A stretch of 33,998 nt of DNA from an uncultured Bacteroidales bacterium (GTDB lineage Bacteria > Bacteroidota > Bacteroidia > Bacteroidales > Paludibacteraceae), in contig CACXPH010000020.1 in assembly GCA_902769535.1 (NCBI GenBank), positions 1-33,998 of the forward strand, given 5' to 3'. Every line of letters begins with the position of its first letter. Position 1 is the first letter of the stretch. The translations under genes and the position numbers were made by a program. Below are positions 1-7,233 of this stretch, piece by piece. A model generated the notes under the pieces. That model was not told the origin of the DNA, made no database searches, and saw only the letters and a list, made by a program, of their open reading frames with translations.

Positions 1-18
1 TCCCTTCGTCTATTATCA

Positions 19-259
19 GGGCAATTCCATTGCCCGCTCTCTTCTAAACCGGCTCGCTCAATAGCGGGCTGGTTTTTCTTTCTTCTTTTCCTGGCAGATC
101 TAATCTGCCGCTTTAATAGTTTCGTCTATTGCTCCGCCTGGTAGGCGGTTTTCTTTCTTCTTTTTCCTGGCGGATTTAATCCGCCAATATAAAAGCTTTG
201 TTTATTATCTCGGATATTATCCGAGTACTCCGTCCGTTGCGTCCGGATCTAATCCGGAC
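19..259. repeat. Array of seven different short hairpins
   Basis: Seven inverted repeats follow one another at 19-35, 49-72, 93-109, 134-148, 169-185, 209-225 and 241-259. Stems are 6-10 bp; six loops have 3 nt and one has 4. The stem sequences differ (for example GGGCAAT/ATTGCCC, GGCAGAT/ATCTGCC, GTCCGGAT/ATCCGGAC) but all stay paired; the 49-72 stem pairs through two G-U type wobbles. Centres lie 33-40 bp apart. Linkers are alike: pyrimidine-rich on the plus strand (tttcttcttttcc), or variants of cgtctattatc. The array lies 3' of the minus-strand gene at 431-787 and may continue past the left edge. I see no convincing coding frame. It could be a structured RNA, a REP/BIME-like element or a DNA-level hairpin array. 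Confidence 0.8.
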
Positions 260-267
260 ATAATTTC

Positions 268-399
268 GTCCTACTTGCTTCCTTTCATTCTCCTATCTCC
301 CTCCTACTTGCCTCCTACGTGCCACCTACTTGCAATGGGTGCTGAATGGATACTGAAAGGATGCTGAATGGGTCCTCAATGGGAGCTCCATCCAACATC
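268..399. repeat. 11-bp tandem repeat, 12 units in two subfamilies
   Basis: Read in register from 268, the sequence divides into twelve 11-mers. The first six resemble CTCCTACTTGC (268, 279, 290, 301, 312, 323). The next five resemble AATGGRTGCTG (334, 345, 356, 367, 378). The last, at 389, is weak. The change of consensus happens without loss of register. Eleven bp is close to one DNA helical turn, so the motifs would face one side of the helix. No function is known to me. The array sits between the hairpin array and the 3' end of the gene ending at 431. Confidence 0.75.
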
Positions 400-430
400 C
401 TTATTCTATCGGTACAATTTCTACCTATTT

Positions 431-787
431 TCAAGCGATCTCCTCGCCTCGCTTCATAGCCTCACTCACCTCATGCCTCAAATAGTCAATAAACCTACCT
501 TGCACAAACTTCCCGTGCCTTCTCGCTTTGCGTTTAGCCTCCTCATACCTCGCTTCCCATATAGCTTTGCGTGCTGGGTCGTGTTGTATCTCTTGACACG
601 CGGCAATATTGCGGGAAAAACTCTTGCATGTAGGGTGAGCCGCTTTCTTTTTCTTCGTTTTCTTGCTTAACTCCGGTTTCGCGCACACCGCAGCCCATTC
701 ACCGTTTCCGGGAATATGCCGCGCATAGTGTTTCGGACCAACACCACCTTTGGCGTCATTTATCAACAGCGTCCACTTAACTTTCAT
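431..787 (-). CDS. Small basic hypothetical protein (118 aa)
   Basis: I do not recognise the family. The protein has a Gly/His/Trp-containing N-terminal half with two Cys (about residues 35 and 54), then a Lys run, and a C-terminal half dominated by charged helix (residues 70-117, rich in Arg, Lys and Glu). It has no signal peptide or membrane segment. A basic, helical, cytoplasmic nucleic-acid-binding protein is plausible but is inference. The reading frame is supported by a -33/-7 promoter (809-840, minus) 22 bp before the ATG and an A-rich leader (aaaggaaagca). It is divergent from the frd operon. The repeat arrays at 1-400 lie just downstream, so they may be its 3' region or a mobile unit that includes it. 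Confidence 0.6.
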   Translation of the reverse strand: MKVKWTLLINDAKGGVGPKHYARHIPGNGEWAAVCAKPELSKKTKKKKAAHPTCKSFSRNIAACQEIQHDPARKAIWEARYEEAKRKARRHGKFVQGRFIDYLRHEVSEAMKRGEEIA

Positions 788-808
788 TGCTTTCCTTTAA
801 ATTTTTTG

Positions 809-840
809 CAAAGATACGAAAAAAATCCAATATATGCAAA
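809..840 (-). promoter_or_regulatory. Bacteroidota-type promoter of the 118-aa gene
   Basis: On the minus strand TTTG (840-837), 20 bp, then TATCTTTG (816-809) match the -33/-7 consensus exactly. It is back-to-back with the frd promoter; the two -33 boxes are 5 bp apart. Confidence 0.75.
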
Positions 841-845
841 TTTTG

Positions 846-877
846 TTTGCACAATTCAAATATTTTTTGTAATTTTG
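846..877 (+). promoter_or_regulatory. Promoter of the frd operon with a palindrome at the -7 box
   Basis: TTTG (846-849), 20 bp spacer, TAATTTTG (870-877). The -7 box merges into a palindrome at 873-887 (TTTTGC acc GCAAAA). The same arrangement occurs at 7201-7215 and 11715-11729. The leader to the frdC ATG is about 55 nt. Confidence 0.8.
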
Positions 878-939
878 CACCGCAAAATGTCTGACACACA
901 AAAATAACTTAAATACTAATCAAAATTTAAACAATCTTT

Positions 940-1629
940 ATGTGGTTAAAAGACTCTTCTATCGGCCGTAAGTTCGTTATGTCGATCAGCGGCCTGGCGT
1001 TGGTGCTCTTTCTGATTTTCCACGGCTGCATGAACCTGGCGGTGGTCTTCTCGGAGGATGCTTACAACATGATTTGTCATTTGCTGGGAGCTAACTGGTA
1101 TGCCCTCATCGGTACGATCGGTCTGGCCTTCCTGGTGCTGGTGCATTTCTGCTACGCAATCTATCTGACGATCCAGAACCGCGCAGCGCGTGGTAACGAC
1201 CGTTATGCCGTAACGGGCAAGAAAGAAGGCGTAGACTGGGCTTCGGAGAACATGCTCGTGCTTGGTTTCTGCGTGCTCGGCTTCCTCGTTCTGCACCTCT
1301 ACAATTTCTGGTTTAAGATGCAGTTTGCGGAGATCACCGGCATCGAGACCGGCGCATTTGACCCGCAGAACGGTGCGGCTTACGTGAAAGCGCTGTTCAC
1401 CGAACCTGTTTGGGGCCAAATCTACTGCGCGCTCTACCTCATCTGGTTGGCTGCCCTCTGGCTCCACCTGAACCACGGCGTTTGGTCCGCTCTGCACACG
1501 CTCGGCTGGAACAACCTCGTGTGGATGAAACGTATCAAAGTGATCGGTTGCATCATCGCTTCCTTGGCTATCGCTCCGTTCGCAATCGTTGTATTGTATT
1601 ACCTCGGCATGGGTATCGCTATGCTCTAA
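940..1629 (+). CDS. frdC: Fumarate reductase/succinate dehydrogenase cytochrome b subunit
   Basis: Membrane anchor of quinol:fumarate reductase/succinate dehydrogenase. It carries heme b and passes electrons between menaquinol and the FrdB iron-sulfur clusters. The 229 aa contain five hydrophobic helices (about 13-38, 52-77, 105-125, 157-180, 200-227), as in the b558 family. Likely axial heme ligands are His28, His69, His119 and His176 or His179, one per helix; assignment is by position. It is first in frdC-frdA-frdB with 12 bp to frdA, the order usual in Bacteroidota and epsilonproteobacteria. The promoter is at 846-877. Nothing looks damaged. Confidence 0.93.
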   Translation: MWLKDSSIGRKFVMSISGLALVLFLIFHGCMNLAVVFSEDAYNMICHLLGANWYALIGTIGLAFLVLVHFCYAIYLTIQNRAARGNDRYAVTGKKEGVDWASENMLVLGFCVLGFLVLHLYNFWFKMQFAEITGIETGAFDPQNGAAYVKALFTEPVWGQIYCALYLIWLAALWLHLNHGVWSALHTLGWNNLVWMKRIKVIGCIIASLAIAPFAIVVLYYLGMGIAML

Positions 1630-1641
1630 AAATTTACGACT

Positions 1642-3684
1642 ATGGCAACGAAAAAAGAAGACATCAAAGAAGCTGCAGTTAAGGCAGCTAAGAAAGTAGC
1701 CGTAAAGGCAGCTAAAGCAGCTGTAGAGGCTGCTGAGGTAGTCGTTGAGAAAGCGGCAAAGGCCATGAAAGAGGCGGCTACTCCTGTTATCACGCCGGAA
1801 ATGGCAAAGATCCCTGAGGGTCCGCTGGAGCTCAAATGGACCAATTATAAGAACCATCAGAAACTCGTCAACCCTGCTAATAAACGTCGTCTCGACGTCA
1901 TCGTGGTAGGTACGGGTTTGGCTGGCGCTTCGGCTGCGGCTTCCCTCGCAGAGATGGGCTTTAACGTGCTAAATTTCTGTATTCAGGATAGTCCGCGTCG
2001 TGCGCACTCGATTGCTGCACAGGGTGGTATCAACGCTGCGAAGAACTACCAGAACGACGGTGACTCCGTTTATCGCCTCTACTACGATACCATCAAGGGT
2101 GGTGACTACCGCGCTCGTGAGGCAAACGTATATCGTCTCGCCGAGGTATCTAACAATATTATCGACCAGTGCGTAGCACAAGGCGTGCCTTTCGCTCGTG
2201 AGTACGGAGGTCTGCTTGACAACCGTTCGTTCGGTGGCGCGCAGGTTAGCCGTACCTTCTATGCAAAGGGTCAGACCGGTCAGCAGTTGCTGCTCGGCGC
2301 ATACAGCGCCCTCAGCCGTCAGATCGGTAAGGGCAAAGTGAAGATGTACACCCGTTACGAGATGCTCGACATCGTCCTCATCCCGGACGAGAACGGCGAG
2401 AAGCGTGCACGTGGTATCATCGCTCGTAACCTCGTTACCGGCCGCATCGAGCGCTTCTTCGCACATGCAGTGGTAGTTGGTTCGGGTGGCTACGGAAACA
2501 CCTTCTTCCTCTCCACCAACGCCATGGCTTCCAACGGTTCGGCTGCTATGCAGATGTACCGCCACGGCGCATTGTTCGCAAACCCGTGCTATGCACAGAT
2601 TCACCCGACCTGTATTCCGAAGCACGGTGACTTCCAGTCCAAACTGACCCTTATGTCCGAGTCGCTCCGTAACGATGGACGTATCTGGGTGCCGAAGAAA
2701 CTCGAAGACGCAAAGCGTCTCCAAGCCGGTGAGATAAAAGGTCGTGACATCCCTGAAGAGGACCGCGATTACTATCTCGAGCGTCGTTATCCGGCTTTCG
2801 GTAACCTCGTTCCGCGTGACGTCGCTTCCCGCGCTGCTAAAGAGCGTTGCGATAAGGGTTACGGTGTGAACAACACCGGTCTGGCAGTCTTCCTGGACTT
2901 CTCTGAGGCCATCCAACGTCTCGGCAAGGATGTGGTAGCACAGAAATACGGAAACCTCTTCCAGATGTACGAGAAGATCGTGGACGAGAACCCGTACGAG
3001 AACCCGATGATGATCTTCCCGGCTATCCACTATACGATGGCGAACTTCTCCGACCACGGTGCAAACCGTCTCGGTGCGTCCGCGTTGATGCAAGGTCTCG
3101 CGGATGGTTACTTCGTTCTGCCGTACACCATCCAGAACTACCTCTCGGACCAGATCGGTGTACCGCGCATGAGTACCGACCTGCCGGAGTTCGCTGAGGC
3201 TGAGAAAGCTGTTCAAGACAAGATCGACAAACTGATGGCTATCCAAGGAAAGCGCTCGGTTGACTCCATCCATAAAGAGCTCGGTCTCATCATGTGGGAC
3301 TTTGTCGGCATGGGTCGTACCGCTGAAGGCCTCAAGGAAGGTATCAAGAAGATCGATGCTATCAAGAAAGAGTTCTGGACGAATGTCTATATCCCGGGCA
3401 CGGCTGACCACCTCAATAACGAGTTGGAGAAAGCCCTCCGTCTCGCAGACTTCATTGAGATCGGTCGTCTGATGGCAGTTGACGCCCTCCATCGTGAGGA
3501 GAGTTGCGGTGGTCACTTCCGCGAGGAATACCAGACGCCGGAAGGCGAAGCACTCCGTCAAGATGACAAGTTCTCGTACGTTGGCTGCTGGAAATACATG
3601 GGTGAGGACCAAGAGCCGCAACTCATCAAGGAGCCGCTCGACTACGAGTTCACGGAGCGTAAGACCCGTAACTATAAATCATAA
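1642..3684 (+). CDS. frdA: Fumarate reductase/succinate dehydrogenase flavoprotein subunit, with internal deletion and extra N-terminus
   Basis: Catalytic subunit interconverting fumarate and succinate on covalent FAD. Visible: Rossmann GTGLAG (residues 90-95), FAD-linking HSIAAQGG (122-129), substrate HPTCIP (321-326), HYTM (463-466), GANRLGAS (473-480) and the C-terminal [14 protein letters not shown] region (618-631). Two oddities. First, residues 1-53 are an Ala/Lys/Val-rich helix absent from the family members I know, which begin near IPEGPL (residue 57); Met54 is an alternative start. Second, HYTM runs straight into [12 protein letters not shown], whereas homologues have about 21 residues between (GG-(I/L)-WVDY...PGL...GE) that contact substrate and FAD. 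The frame is kept. It is either a real deletion that should impair the enzyme or an assembly error. The stop codon lies inside a heptad repeat. Confidence 0.93.
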   Translation: MATKKEDIKEAAVKAAKKVAVKAAKAAVEAAEVVVEKAAKAMKEAATPVITPEMAKIPEGPLELKWTNYKNHQKLVNPANKRRLDVIVVGTGLAGASAAASLAEMGFNVLNFCIQDSPRRAHSIAAQGGINAAKNYQNDGDSVYRLYYDTIKGGDYRAREANVYRLAEVSNNIIDQCVAQGVPFAREYGGLLDNRSFGGAQVSRTFYAKGQTGQQLLLGAYSALSRQIGKGKVKMYTRYEMLDIVLIPDENGEKRARGIIARNLVTGRIERFFAHAVVVGSGGYGNTFFLSTNAMASNGSAAMQMYRHGALFANPCYAQIHPTCIPKHGDFQSKLTLMSESLRNDGRIWVPKKLEDAKRLQAGEIKGRDIPEEDRDYYLERRYPAFGNLVPRDVASRAAKERCDKGYGVNNTGLAVFLDFSEAIQRLGKDVVAQKYGNLFQMYEKIVDENPYENPMMIFPAIHYTMANFSDHGANRLGASALMQGLADGYFVLPYTIQNYLSDQIGVPRMSTDLPEFAEAEKAVQDKIDKLMAIQGKRSVDSIHKELGLIMWDFVGMGRTAEGLKEGIKKIDAIKKEFWTNVYIPGTADHLNNELEKALRLADFIEIGRLMAVDALHREESCGGHFREEYQTPEGEALRQDDKFSYVGCWKYMGEDQEPQLIKEPLDYEFTERKTRNYKS

Positions 3685-3710
3685 ATTTGAAATCATAAAT
3701 TTGAAATAAT
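3676..3710 (+). repeat. Heptad repeat spacer between frdA and frdB
   Basis: Five 7-mers: aaatcat, aaatttg, aaatcat, aaatttg, aaataat. The last codons and stop of frdA (AAA TCA TAA) are read from the first heptads. The same design recurs at 27409 and 29759. Confidence 0.85.
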
Positions 3711-3713
3711 TTT

Positions 3714-4469
3714 ATGGATCAGTATATTGATATCAAAGTACGGGTGTGGCGTCAGGCCGGCCCGAAGGCTCAAGGACATTTTGAGACCTATGAACTCAAG
3801 CACGTCTTCCAAGGTGCTTCGTTCTTGGAGATGATTGATATTCTCAACGAGCAACTCGTTGCAGAGCACAAAGACCCCGTTACCTACGATCACGACTGCC
3901 GTGAGGGTATCTGCGGTATGTGCTCCATGTACGTTAACGGTCACCCGCACGGACCTGACAGCGCCATCACGACCTGCCAGCTCCACATGCGTAAGTTCAA
4001 AGACGGCGAGACCATCACCGTAGAACCGTGGCGTAGCCGTGCGTTCCCTGTAATCAAGGACCTCATGGTGGACCGTGGCGCATATGACAAGATCATGCAG
4101 GCCGGCGGTTTCGTTTCCGTCAACACCGGTGGTGTACCTGACGCAAACGCCATTCCTATTCCGAAGCCGGTAGCTGACGAAGCAATGGACGCTGCGTCCT
4201 GCATCGGTTGCGGTGCGTGTGCAGCCGCTTGTAAGAACGGTTCGGCAATGTTGTTCGTAGCCGCTAAGGTTTCGCAACTCGCTCTCCTGCCGCAAGGTAA
4301 GATCGAGGCTGCGGCTCGTGCAAAGGCCATGGTGGCGAAGATGGACGAACTCGGATTCGGTAACTGTACCAACACCGGCGCTTGTGCTGCCGAGTGCCCG
4401 AAATCCGTCAGCCTCGCGAACATCGCTCGCCTCAACCGCGAGTTCCTCTGCGCGAAGTTCCAAGATTGA
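3714..4469 (+). CDS. frdB: Fumarate reductase/succinate dehydrogenase iron-sulfur subunit
   Basis: Electron-transfer subunit linking FrdC heme to FrdA FAD. At 251 aa it has the expected size. The N-terminal ferredoxin domain holds the [2Fe-2S] ligands Cys62, Cys67, Cys70 and Cys88 ([10 protein letters not shown]). The C-terminal domain has [11 protein letters not shown] (Cys163, 166, 169, 173) and Cys218, Cys224 and Cys228. By homology Cys163/166/169/228 bind [4Fe-4S] and Cys173/218/224 bind the third cluster. All ligands are present, in contrast to the damage in FrdA. The stop TGA overlaps the next start as TGATG. Confidence 0.95.
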   Translation: MDQYIDIKVRVWRQAGPKAQGHFETYELKHVFQGASFLEMIDILNEQLVAEHKDPVTYDHDCREGICGMCSMYVNGHPHGPDSAITTCQLHMRKFKDGETITVEPWRSRAFPVIKDLMVDRGAYDKIMQAGGFVSVNTGGVPDANAIPIPKPVADEAMDAASCIGCGACAAACKNGSAMLFVAAKVSQLALLPQGKIEAAARAKAMVAKMDELGFGNCTNTGACAAECPKSVSLANIARLNREFLCAKFQD

Positions 4470-5494
4470 TGAAACGTCATCTCTTGATAGTACTTGGCTT
4501 GGCGGCTGCACTCATCGTGCAAGCCGCCTTGCCTGCTGTACCGAACCTTGGTAACCCGCGTATCGTCGTTCTTGCCAACAACCTCGAGAACTTCTACTAC
4601 AACTACGACGAGTCTTCCCGTCCGTCGTATAATACCGACGCCGGTCGTGAAGCAAAAACCCAGAAGATCGTGCAGATGATGCTTACCTCCAATGCGGACA
4701 TCTTTGCATTCTGCGAAGTAGAAGCAAAGCCAATTACGCTGCAATACCTGGTGCAAGCACTCAACACGGCTTCGGGAGGAAACGATTATGCGGCGGTAGA
4801 AGATGGCATCAATGTAGCGACTGACTCCTACGACAATGCCATCAAATCAGGCTTTGTTTATAAGATAGCTACCGTTGAACCGTATTCTGGCAACTATGCG
4901 GCAACGAATGTCAGCTACTACAAGAATACCATGCGTATTCAGGCCTGGACGGAAAAGGCTACAGGTGAGAAATTCACCCTCTCGATGAACCACTTCAAGG
5001 CAAAAACAGACGATGCTTCTATCTCCAAACGCGTTGATAACGCCAACTGGCTCATGGCCGGTTTGTCTAACTCCTCTAAAGTCAAAGATCCGGACATCCT
5101 CATCATGGGTGACCTCAACGCACAGATGGGTGAGCAGTGTCTGACGATCATTCAGAACAACGGATACGTAGAGCAGCTTCTTCGCTTTGATGCAGATGCC
5201 TATTCCTACATCTATTACGGCTCGCATGAACTCATCGACCATGCCTTCGCGAACTCAACTATGGCGCAGCAGATAACAGCTGCCGCGGTATGGCATACCA
5301 ATACGTCGCAGTCGTATAACCAGCGCTATTCGGATCACGATGCGGTGCTGGTGGGTTTACGTTTAGGTGAACAGCTGTCTGACATCGAAACGATAGATGT
5401 TACAGTGCCTGCCTATAAAGAGATTCGCCACGGACAGATTATTATCATCCGTGGCGGCGTAGAATATACGCTCACAGGCGCGCGCCTAAAATAG
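4469..5494 (+). CDS. Secreted endonuclease/exonuclease/phosphatase-family protein with short C-terminal tail
   Basis: Predicted exported phosphodiesterase or nuclease of the EEP fold (341 aa). Signal peptide at residues 1-20. EEP metal and catalytic residues are in order: Asn41 (NLENFY), Glu83/Glu85 (FCEVE), His175 (MNHF), Asp215 and Asn217 (GDLN), Asp257-His258, Asp289-His290 (SDHD). The last 25 residues form a short Gly-Arg-Gly-Tyr-Gly tail (HGQIIIIRGGVEYTLTG) like those of two other secreted proteins here, which suggests T9SS sorting. I chose the ATG at 4469, not the upstream in-frame codon inside frdB, because it gives the signal peptide and a TGATG overlap. The natural substrate is unknown. 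Its 3' end overlaps the convergent pectate lyase by 23 nt. Confidence 0.85.
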   Translation: MKRHLLIVLGLAAALIVQAALPAVPNLGNPRIVVLANNLENFYYNYDESSRPSYNTDAGREAKTQKIVQMMLTSNADIFAFCEVEAKPITLQYLVQALNTASGGNDYAAVEDGINVATDSYDNAIKSGFVYKIATVEPYSGNYAATNVSYYKNTMRIQAWTEKATGEKFTLSMNHFKAKTDDASISKRVDNANWLMAGLSNSSKVKDPDILIMGDLNAQMGEQCLTIIQNNGYVEQLLRFDADAYSYIYYGSHELIDHAFANSTMAQQITAAAVWHTNTSQSYNQRYSDHDAVLVGLRLGEQLSDIETIDVTVPAYKEIRHGQIIIIRGGVEYTLTGARLK

Positions 5495-7088
5495 AATAGG
5501 TGTTCCCGGCGCGGAGAATGAGCACCTTACCATCGCGTAGCACTTTCCGTGCTACGCTTTTTGTTGGAATAGGGCTGAGGCTTGTTACGCTGTCGCCCGT
5601 TATCTCAAAGCACACCTGACTGATACGCGTGCTCGTGCCGGCTGAACGCTGGATGGTGAAAGAAGTGGCTTCAGCAGGTGCTACCAGACTTACCGACTCT
5701 TTCGTTGGACCTGAAATAGTGTACTGGGTGTTGGCATTGTGGTTCCAGTGGTAGGCTATCGTATTCTTTTCTGCCGTCCAGTTAGGAATGGTTACGTCGA
5801 ATTCCACCGCGGCGATAGTGGCACTGTAGGCCGAGAAATCAAAGGAAATATAATCGGCGTTACCGCCTAAATTCAGAAAGCCCTGATCCCAGGTGCTCTT
5901 TGTCATGTTTGTCGTAATAGACAACAACCTGAAATCGGTCGGAATACCGTTGTTCGCCACTGTCGGCGCCACACCCAGACTCAAGTCCACGCAGCAATCA
6001 CCGCTTACGATAATACTGTCTTGGGGGTGAGGATCGACAGGCGTGTCGCTGTCACACGAAGAGGACACCTCGGTTTGGTTCGTCACGGTCAGCGTAGCAC
6101 CGGCGCCGCAAGAGGAGTTCGTTACGTAGTTCTTCGCTGTGACAGGTGTCAATTGGTCATAGGTATAACTCGGAGCAGATACCGGAGTGGATGAGCTCGT
6201 CGGCAGGTTACCAGTGCAGTTGACAAACGTACAGTAGTTAGTCGTGTTGTTATAGGGCTGCCAAATCTTTGACGGACTATTAGCCTTTCCTGCAAACGTA
6301 CAACCCTCAAAATAACACTTGGCATTCTCCGGACCCACATAATAATCCGCTACCGAGCTGTTCCAGTAGCAGTTGAGGAAATGCAGTGCGCAGTTACGAC
6401 AACGCGTCATTCGTTGCTTGCAACCTTCATCCCACCAACAGAAACCGTAGGTAATGTTATACGTGCCATCTGCAGGTTTGTCGTTTGAGCCGGAACCTAC
6501 GAGATTGGAGAAACGGTGGTCATCGGTCTCCAAACCACCGGCTTTGGGTGCTTTGAGATAACGGAAACGACACCAGGTGACAGTGATGTTATCGGAAGTG
6601 CTATTGATGTCAAAATTGCCGTCACAGCCGTCTTGGAAATCACAGTGGTCCACCCAGATGTTCTGCGAACCGGTTACCGTTAGATTGTCTCGGCCGTCGC
6701 AGTCATAAGCGCCCGGACCTTCGAAAGTGATGTTACGGAGAATGATGTTCGTGCTGGTTTTTATCGCAAGGATACCGGAAGTGGTTTTCGTCTGCGATTC
6801 GCTGATAAGTTTCTTGCCGGGCAGTGCCAATAAGGTAATATGATTTTTACCCTCAATAGAAACTTGGTTGCTCACGGTGATGTTTTGGGTAATGATCACC
6901 ACTTTATTGCTGTTCTTCAGTGCGTTCTTCAATTCATTTTCGTTGGTGACGAGAGTGGGCGCCGCAGTGCCTCCTCCGGTCACATTGCCGGCATAGCCCC
7001 AACTCTCCGTAGCGCAGTAATTAACAGCCTGTACATCAACCAAAGGACTAAGTACCAAGGACAAAATACAAAAGACAATCTTTTTCAT
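5472..7088 (-). CDS. Secreted pectate lyase-like protein (PL1 family) with C-terminal tail
   Basis: Predicted extracellular pectate lyase cleaving polygalacturonate by beta-elimination (538 aa). Signal peptide at residues 1-21. The parallel beta-helix spans about 50-330 and contains the PL1 signature IWVDHCD (144-150), a calcium-site stretch GNFDI (157-161) and the Arg-rich catalytic strand QRMTRCR (225-231). A beta-sandwich-like module follows (about 375-510), then the tail DGKVLILRAGNTYSILGARL. The start is the Met giving the signal peptide; the open frame continues 40 codons upstream through the promoter. Promoter at 7107-7138. It implies use of plant pectin. Substrate is inferred from family. 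Confidence 0.88.
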   Translation of the reverse strand: MKKIVFCILSLVLSPLVDVQAVNYCATESWGYAGNVTGGGTAAPTLVTNENELKNALKNSNKVVIITQNITVSNQVSIEGKNHITLLALPGKKLISESQTKTTSGILAIKTSTNIILRNITFEGPGAYDCDGRDNLTVTGSQNIWVDHCDFQDGCDGNFDINSTSDNITVTWCRFRYLKAPKAGGLETDDHRFSNLVGSGSNDKPADGTYNITYGFCWWDEGCKQRMTRCRNCALHFLNCYWNSSVADYYVGPENAKCYFEGCTFAGKANSPSKIWQPYNNTTNYCTFVNCTGNLPTSSSTPVSAPSYTYDQLTPVTAKNYVTNSSCGAGATLTVTNQTEVSSSCDSDTPVDPHPQDSIIVSGDCCVDLSLGVAPTVANNGIPTDFRLLSITTNMTKSTWDQGFLNLGGNADYISFDFSAYSATIAAVEFDVTIPNWTAEKNTIAYHWNHNANTQYTISGPTKESVSLVAPAEATSFTIQRSAGTSTRISQVCFEITGDSVTSLSPIPTKSVARKVLRDGKVLILRAGNTYSILGARL

Positions 7089-7106
7089 AGCAACATTATT
7101 TGCGTA

Positions 7107-7138
7107 CAAAAGTACTGCTTTTTTTGTATATAGCCAAA
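7107..7138 (-). promoter_or_regulatory. Promoter of the pectate lyase gene
   Basis: Minus strand TTTG (7138-7135), 20 bp, TACTTTTG (7114-7107), about 18 bp before the ATG. The longer upstream ORF would run through this promoter, which supports the start at 7088. Confidence 0.75.
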
Positions 7139-7173
7139 TATTCCGCTCAAAAAATACATTTTTTGTGCGAAAA

Positions 7174-7205
7174 CTTGTATATTCCAAATAATTGTAGTAC
7201 CTTTG
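7174..7205 (+). promoter_or_regulatory. Promoter of the 1143-aa gene with a -7 palindrome
   Basis: CTTG (7174-7177), 20 bp, TACCTTTG (7198-7205). The palindrome CTTTGC acc GCAAAG covers 7201-7215, so the likely start point is in its right arm. Confidence 0.7.
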
Positions 7206-7233
7206 CACCGCAAAGTGTGTATTAGTCTGTTAG

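Noticed and set aside
368-670. 100-aa plus-strand frame over the 3' part of the 118-aa gene
   Set aside because: No promoter; it starts in the 11-bp repeat and lies opposite a better supported gene.
1969-3621. 550-aa open frame on the minus strand opposite frdA
   Set aside because: Antisense shadow of a strongly conserved gene with biased codons; composition (His/Val/Thr-rich) is not protein-like and it has no promoter or motif.
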